Source of the DNA: Bacillota bacterium
GTDB taxonomy: Bacteria; Bacillota; Clostridia; Lachnospirales; Lachnospiraceae
Direction: 5' to 3'
Assembly: GCA_023450835.1 (NCBI GenBank)
Contig: JAEXGM010000258.1
Location: 1-18,240 of the forward strand
Length of the DNA stretch: 18,240 nt
Shown here: one piece after another, positions 14,764-18,240 of the stretch
How positions within the stretch are numbered: the stretch's first letter is position 1
How the letters are laid out: every line of letters begins with the position of its first letter
Notes under the pieces: model-generated
What the model saw: the letters and a program-made list of their open reading frames with translations, nothing else
Told to the model about the DNA's origin: nothing
Database searches by the model: none
Program-made: the position numbers and the translations under genes

Positions 14764-15216
14764 TTGACAATGACTATTGAAAATATTCCTGATTGCAGAA
14801 TTGCTTATATCAGGCAAGTAGGCCCTTATGGCCCAGGCAATGTACAAACCATGGAAAAATTAAAGACATGGGCTCATTCTGCCGGTTTATTAAAGGAGGA
14901 ATCTATTATTCTTGGGATTGCATACGATGCCCCTGATACCACCCCACCCGAAAACTGCCGTTATGATGCCTGCATTATTCTCCCCGATAAGTATTGCATC
15001 AAGGATTCCATTAATGAAAGTAAACTAAATGGCGGAAAATATGCTGTTTTTAAAATAGACCATACAGCAGAAGCAGTTCAGGAAGCTTGGCTTACTATAT
15101 TCCCGGAACTGCAAAAAGAGAATTACAAATTAGATTATTCCAGACCTATTTTAGAGCGATATAAGACAAAACTAATAAATGAACATTATTGTGAAATATG
15201 TGTCCCGCTTTTATAA
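14764..15216 (+). CDS. GyrI-like small-molecule-binding protein
   Basis: A 150-residue protein of the GyrI/SbmC effector-binding fold: IAYIRQVGPYG (13-23), the LGIAYDAPDTTPPENCRYDACI segment in the centre (about 50-72) and GGKYAVFKIDHTAEAVQEAW (90-110) are the standard family landmarks. It lacks a DNA-binding domain, so it is a stand-alone binder as in E. coli SbmC, whose relatives bind drugs or toxins. The start is TTG 14764, with GAGAGG 9 nt upstream; ATG 14770 is possible but would be 15 nt from that site. Divergent from the GNAT operon, so it may share control with it (inference). Confidence 0.88.
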   Translation: MTMTIENIPDCRIAYIRQVGPYGPGNVQTMEKLKTWAHSAGLLKEESIILGIAYDAPDTTPPENCRYDACIILPDKYCIKDSINESKLNGGKYAVFKIDHTAEAVQEAWLTIFPELQKENYKLDYSRPILERYKTKLINEHYCEICVPLL

Positions 15217-15272
15217 TCAAGGTAGATTGTAATCTATACCCTCTGAATATAACAAATTAACCACCACTTTAA

Positions 15273-15303
15273 AAAGCAGGCTCATCTAAAATCAGCCTGC
15301 TTT
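15273..15303. terminator. Bidirectional terminator between GyrI-like and CPBP genes
   Basis: Perfect 10-bp stem AAAGCAGGCT (15273-15282) with AGCCTGCTTT (15294-15303), 11-nt loop. On the minus strand the stem runs into TTTTT, a good intrinsic terminator for the XRE-CPBP operon. On the plus strand the tail is TTTAATTA, weaker but usable for the GyrI-like gene. Confidence 0.8.
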
Positions 15304-15330
15304 AATTATACAGTCAAATATGAACAGCAG

Positions 15331-16035
15331 CTATACAAACAGGGTGTTTCCCAAATCCATAAAGCCATGAAAGATTGTATTAGCAAGAATGTTATCATAT
15401 TTTCTATGCAAAAAGTTAAACAGAATGTGCCAGAAAAACAAAAGGATTAACCATACTGCATTGCTGCTTGTAAATTCCAGAATATTGCTGCCTGTAAGCG
15501 CCGTTTGAAATGGAATATGCATAAGACTAAACATAATCCCAACTATAATAACAGCAACGCTGTCTTTTTTAATCAACCCATAAACACGCGTCTGAATAAA
15601 TCCTCTAAACGCAATTTCTTCAGCAAAAGCAATAATCACCAAATAATAAAAAACATTATAAAGCAATTTACTTATCTGCGTAAAATGAAGTCCAGACATC
15701 ATAGCCGGTATAACATTATTAAAAAGAACAATGCATATGCCTAAGACACTTCCTAAAACCACCGCCTGCTTTGCCTTTCTGAAAGTTATACCTAAAGATT
15801 TGATTTTCTGCTTTCTCAATAAAACAATAATCACACACAAAGCCGCCAGCCCAATATTACATACAATTCCTAAATACAGGTGATTTGCTGAATAAACTCT
15901 CCCCATACAATAATAGGCAATCATAAATATCAGGTAATAAAGTAACGCCAGGATACCGTCTTTCTTCGTATATTCCGCAATATCTTCCTTATATTCAGCA
16001 TCGGTACGAATACAATTTTTTACTTTCTCTCTCAT
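15331..16035 (-). CDS. CPBP-family intramembrane metalloprotease
   Basis: A 234-residue membrane protein of the CAAX-protease/bacteriocin-processing (CPBP, Abi) family. Motif 1 is EEIAFRG (E139, E140, R144). Motif 2 has H173 in FSLMH and motif 3 has H223 with D227 in FHGFMD. Hydrophobic segments lie near 27-45, 54-73, 91-112, 124-138, 160-176 and 192-209, so about six membrane spans. Family members cleave peptides within the membrane or confer bacteriocin self-immunity. The ATG at 16035 follows the TAG of the XRE gene by 3 nt with no good own ribosome site, so translation probably depends on the upstream gene. The pair is likely a single functional unit. Confidence 0.9.
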   Translation of the reverse strand: MREKVKNCIRTDAEYKEDIAEYTKKDGILALLYYLIFMIAYYCMGRVYSANHLYLGIVCNIGLAALCVIIVLLRKQKIKSLGITFRKAKQAVVLGSVLGICIVLFNNVIPAMMSGLHFTQISKLLYNVFYYLVIIAFAEEIAFRGFIQTRVYGLIKKDSVAVIIVGIMFSLMHIPFQTALTGSNILEFTSSNAVWLILLFFWHILFNFLHRKYDNILANTIFHGFMDLGNTLFV

Positions 16036-16038
16036 ATG

Positions 16039-16836
16039 CTACAAACCATTTCCTAAAGATGAGAATAGTCTAATCAGCCACTCCCAGGTGCCAGGATACT
16101 CTTTCAAAATAGCAGCTCTTATGTCAGTCATCGGAACATGATTTCTGGTTAGGAACTCCACCGCACCATGGGCCGTTGTTTTTCCTATTGCAATATGCCC
16201 ATTTGCCACATCGCCCAGTGCAATCTTTACTGCTGACGCACTTGCTCCTATGGCATAGACTCCCCTTGCCACAGCACCAATTGACAGATACCCGATTGAT
16301 ACTGCGCCAAGAGCCAGCAGACCAAGTGATACGCTGCCTGCTGCAATAAGGCCTGCTGCAAATACCGCCAATGTAAGAATGCCAAGAGCTAGAACTCCTA
16401 TACTGACTACCCCTAAGGACAAAAATCCTATTGAGATAATCCCGGAAGATATTACACCGATACTTATAATACCTTTTGACTTATAGATTCCACGCCCGAT
16501 ATTGATATGCACAAGAGGTAAATTTCCTATCATTTTATTGCTCTTATATTCATAATGATGAGAATCTCTTGTACTAATAATGGTATCCATTTTAGCACTT
16601 AATTCCTCATAAATAGAATTCTCGGCAGAAGTATATTCTCTCCCCACCAGTTCGTCCAGGCTGATATGAAATAAATTACCTAGCAGCACCAACTTATCCA
16701 TTTCAGGAGTTGTCTGGTTTAATTCCCACTTTGAAACTGTCTGCCTGGATACACCAATTTGATTTCCTAATTCTTCTTGAGACAGCCCTTTCCCTTTTCG
16801 TAAATACATAAGTCTGTTTCCAAATTGTTCTTCCAT
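16039..16836 (-). CDS. XRE-family regulator with a C-terminal glycine-pentad repeat domain
   Basis: A 265-residue protein. Residues 4-62 are an XRE helix-turn-helix (LSQEELGNQIGVSRQTVSKWE, about 18-38). A linker follows, and from 120 a hydrophobic low-complexity region has Gly at every fifth residue: 122, 127, 132 and so on to 197, 15 Gly and one Ala (157) in 16 consecutive pentads. The motif is roughly [VIL]-S/A-[IL]-G-x. The register then slips and resumes at 208, 213 and 218. The fold is unknown; a small beta-solenoid or a membrane-embedded array are both possible. The tail (225-265) is ordinary. AAGGAGGAG lies 5 nt before ATG 16836; the frame extends to 16995 but has no such site. Probably controls itself and the coupled CPBP protease, inferred from the operon. 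Confidence 0.85.
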   Translation of the reverse strand: MEEQFGNRLMYLRKGKGLSQEELGNQIGVSRQTVSKWELNQTTPEMDKLVLLGNLFHISLDELVGREYTSAENSIYEELSAKMDTIISTRDSHHYEYKSNKMIGNLPLVHINIGRGIYKSKGIISIGVISSGIISIGFLSLGVVSIGVLALGILTLAVFAAGLIAAGSVSLGLLALGAVSIGYLSIGAVARGVYAIGASASAVKIALGDVANGHIAIGKTTAHGAVEFLTRNHVPMTDIRAAILKEYPGTWEWLIRLFSSLGNGL

Positions 16837-17206
16837 AATTGCTCCTCCTTTTCCACCCCAGTGTAAATTCTGCCCGCCAAAATGTCTACCAATCATAGCT
16901 TGAAATGTGTCAACCAAACTTAACATTGCCGGATTTATCATAGTTTCAGCGATTTTTATGTAATGACAATTTAAACAGCCCTCTATCATTTTCAAATGCA
17001 GAGTTCATCCGTTCAATGGGTTTCATTCCACTAATTTCATTCATTATAACATTTTTTTATTCTTATTAAAGCATATTCCAACGGGGTATCTGAAATTGAA
17101 GTACTCATAGATGGAAAGACCAAAATCTCTATAGACTTATCATGGCGCTCTGCTGCTCTCCTTTATTGGAGCTTTCTACTAACTTCCAATCTGACATTAC
17201 ATTAAG
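16837..17206. other. 370-bp intergenic region upstream of the XRE gene
   Basis: No gene is supported here. It holds the extended -10 element described at 17043-17051 and a consensus-like TTGACA on the minus strand at 16908-16913 without a good partner -10. A weak stem (ATTGGA/TCCAAT around 17166-17191) lies after the flavodoxin-fold gene and could be a poor terminator. A 51-codon stretch without stops at 17050-17202 (plus strand) has no start codon or ribosome site. Confidence 0.5.
17043..17051 (-). promoter_or_regulatory. Candidate extended -10 promoter element for the XRE-CPBP operon
   Basis: The minus strand reads TGTTATAAT, an extended -10 (TGnTATAAT). The -35 region 16-17 nt upstream is only A/T-rich. 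A start here would give a leader of about 200 nt before the XRE ATG. Confidence 0.45.
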
Positions 17207-17770
17207 TTATATCAAACTTCTTGCAAATAACCTGGCACCCTCTGTTGCAGTAACAGTTTGAAAAGATGCCAAATTATCTTCATCCCGAACAGAATACATT
17301 CCCCTATAGGTCAACTTAGAATGTTCGCACAATCTCTTTACTCCTATTTCAAATGGACCTGCACCATATTCTGCATCATATCCATGAGTAGCAATTATCG
17401 CCACTCTTTTACCTTCCCATAATGAACCTTTTGCTCTTCCGTAGTATTTATTCAACCCATAGAGTCTATCAAGTAAAGCTTTCATAGGTGCAGGGCAATA
17501 CCATGTATATATGGGGGTTGCTAAAACAATGCAGTCACTAAATATTATTTTATCTATAATTTCTGCTACATCATCTTGCTGAACACATCCATATTTTCCG
17601 TCAACGTCTTGACATTGATAACATCCTTTACACGGTAGAATATTTTTATCAGCTAAAGTAATGTAAGAATACTCTGCCTTATTAAATTCAAGCTCCGAAA
17701 TAAACGGCTTTAACAATTCAGCAGTATTCCCTTTTAGTCTTGGACTTCCCATTAGAATACAAAATTTCAT
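17207..17770 (-). CDS. Flavodoxin-fold NAD(P)H-dependent oxidoreductase, possibly iron-sulfur
   Basis: A 187-residue flavoprotein: the FMN phosphate loop GSPRLKGNT (8-16), ATPIYTWYCPAPMKALLDR (about 84-102), the second flavin-contact region typical of the family, and THGYDAEYG (near 128-136). The segment PCKGCYQC plus YGC places cysteines at 47, 50, 53 and 62, a CX2CX2CX8C pattern close to the [4Fe-4S] motif of archaeal/clostridial iron-sulfur flavoproteins (CX2CX2CX4-7C), so a cluster is possible but not certain. AAGGAG lies 8 nt before ATG 17770. It follows the VOC gene at 17855 by 84 nt and may be co-transcribed with it. Electron acceptor unknown. Confidence 0.88.
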   Translation of the reverse strand: MKFCILMGSPRLKGNTAELLKPFISELEFNKAEYSYITLADKNILPCKGCYQCQDVDGKYGCVQQDDVAEIIDKIIFSDCIVLATPIYTWYCPAPMKALLDRLYGLNKYYGRAKGSLWEGKRVAIIATHGYDAEYGAGPFEIGVKRLCEHSKLTYRGMYSVRDEDNLASFQTVTATEGARLFARSLI

Positions 17771-17854
17771 TGTTCAGCTCCTTGTTTAAATATAAGGCAG
17801 ATATATTTTCAATTACGTATTAATACCATTTTCTTGCATGCGGACATCATATAA

Positions 17855-18240
17855 CTACTCATGTAAGCATAAGCAAATCGGATGCCCTGCGGGATCTAAT
17901 AGCGTAATCCATTTTGGGCCCCAGTCAGGCTGCCAAAATTGAGTAGTCGGTTTAGCCGCCCCTAACGAAATGGCATAATCTACTGCCGCATCTATATCTT
18001 GTACCGCAAAATCAAGATGTACCATTTTCATTTGCTCTTCTTTTGTCTCCGGCCATATAGGCGGGATATAATCTTCGTCAAATTGACATGAAATACTGAT
18101 TGATTCTCCTGGAATAGAAACCGATACAAAATATTCTATTTCATAAACAATTTCTCCACCCAATAAAGACATATAAAATTTAGCAAGCTCCGATGGCTGC
18201 TTACAATCTAAAACTATACTCTGCAATTTTATTACTGGCA
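17855..18240 (-). CDS. VOC family protein, 5' end cut by the window edge
   Basis: A glyoxalase/bleomycin-resistance-like VOC protein of about 128 residues. It shows the first strand with LQSIVLDCKQPSELAKFYMSL pattern, VHLDFAVQDIDAAVDYAISLGA in the second half and DPAGHPICLC at the C-terminus, a frequent ending of the family. The first in-window start is TTG 18226, but the frame runs on as P-V-I-K after bases TG at 18239-18240. The true start codon (NTG, most likely ATG) therefore lies with its first base just outside the window, giving M-P-V-I-K-L-Q. The ribosome site cannot be seen. Not closely similar to the VOC protein at 11118. Substrate unknown. Confidence 0.85.
   Translation of the reverse strand, partial: PVIKLQSIVLDCKQPSELAKFYMSLLGGEIVYEIEYFVSVSIPGESISISCQFDEDYIPPIWPETKEEQMKMVHLDFAVQDIDAAVDYAISLGAAKPTTQFWQPDWGPKWITLLDPAGHPICLCLHE

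Noticed and set aside
14593..14847. Minus-strand open frame between the GNAT and GyrI-like genes
   Set aside because: It runs across the GNAT promoter and the start of the GyrI-like gene, with no family resemblance.
15225..15244. Palindrome TAGATT-GT-AATCTA after the GyrI-like gene as a terminator
   Set aside because: The loop is too small and there is no T-run; the stem at 15273-15303 is a much better terminator.
16885..16913. TTGACA-based promoter close to the XRE gene
   Set aside because: The -35 box is perfect but no acceptable -10 lies 16-18 nt downstream.
16837..16995. In-frame N-terminal extension of the XRE regulator (53 residues)
   Set aside because: The strong AAGGAGGAG site is placed for ATG 16836, the helix-turn-helix normally starts there, and the extension does not resemble a known domain.
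17050..17205. Plus-strand 51-codon open stretch with protein-like composition, possible gene fragment
   Set aside because: No start codon or ribosome site and no recognised family; it is short enough to be chance.

Overview
The window looks like chromosome from a low-GC Gram-positive anaerobe, most probably a clostridium of the Lachnospiraceae type. The grounds are AGGAGG-type ribosome binding sites before nearly every gene, frequent TTG and GTG starts, A/T-rich intergenic DNA, class I PyrC with the long PyrF, and the accessory families present (CPBP proteases, XRE regulators, GNAT, GyrI-like, VOC). No rRNA, tRNA, CRISPR array or complete insertion sequence was seen.

Layout. (1) 1-2936, minus strand: two tandem promoters, a double-hairpin leader, a Nudix-like gene, then pyrC and pyrF, closed by a strong terminator at the window edge. 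(2) 3037-4072: a small acidic protein gene converging on a DUF3298-type gene, with a 95-bp element between them that has perfect 29-bp inverted repeats. (3) 4120-8135, minus strand: a sugar-modification cluster arranged isomerase, oxidoreductase, oxidoreductase, isomerase. It is divergent from an AraC-family regulator (8304-9149), and the shared intergenic region carries two direct repeats exactly 21 bp apart. (4) 9228-11033, plus strand: a family 2 glycosyltransferase with a TPR extension. (5) 11118-14655, minus strand: a run of small-molecule or drug-modification families (GNAT, APH-like kinase, HD-CHAP fusion, VOC) behind a strong promoter with a dyad between its -35 and -10 boxes, divergent from a GyrI-like gene. 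(6) 15331-17051, minus strand: an XRE regulator whose C-terminal part is a strict five-residue glycine repeat, coupled to a CPBP intramembrane protease. (7) 17207-18240, minus strand: a flavodoxin-fold reductase and a VOC protein cut by the window end.

The observation that cuts across regions is a repeated ~78-nt leader. Almost the same double-hairpin sequence, ending in the Shine-Dalgarno sequence itself, stands directly before the Nudix gene and before the VOC gene almost 9 kb away. A third gene, the APH-like kinase, keeps only the last ~20 nt of it, joined to what looks like an insertion-sequence end. This may be a small mobile or dispersed element that supplies a ready-made 5' UTR. The HD-CHAP fusion and the glycine-pentad XRE protein are the most unusual proteins.
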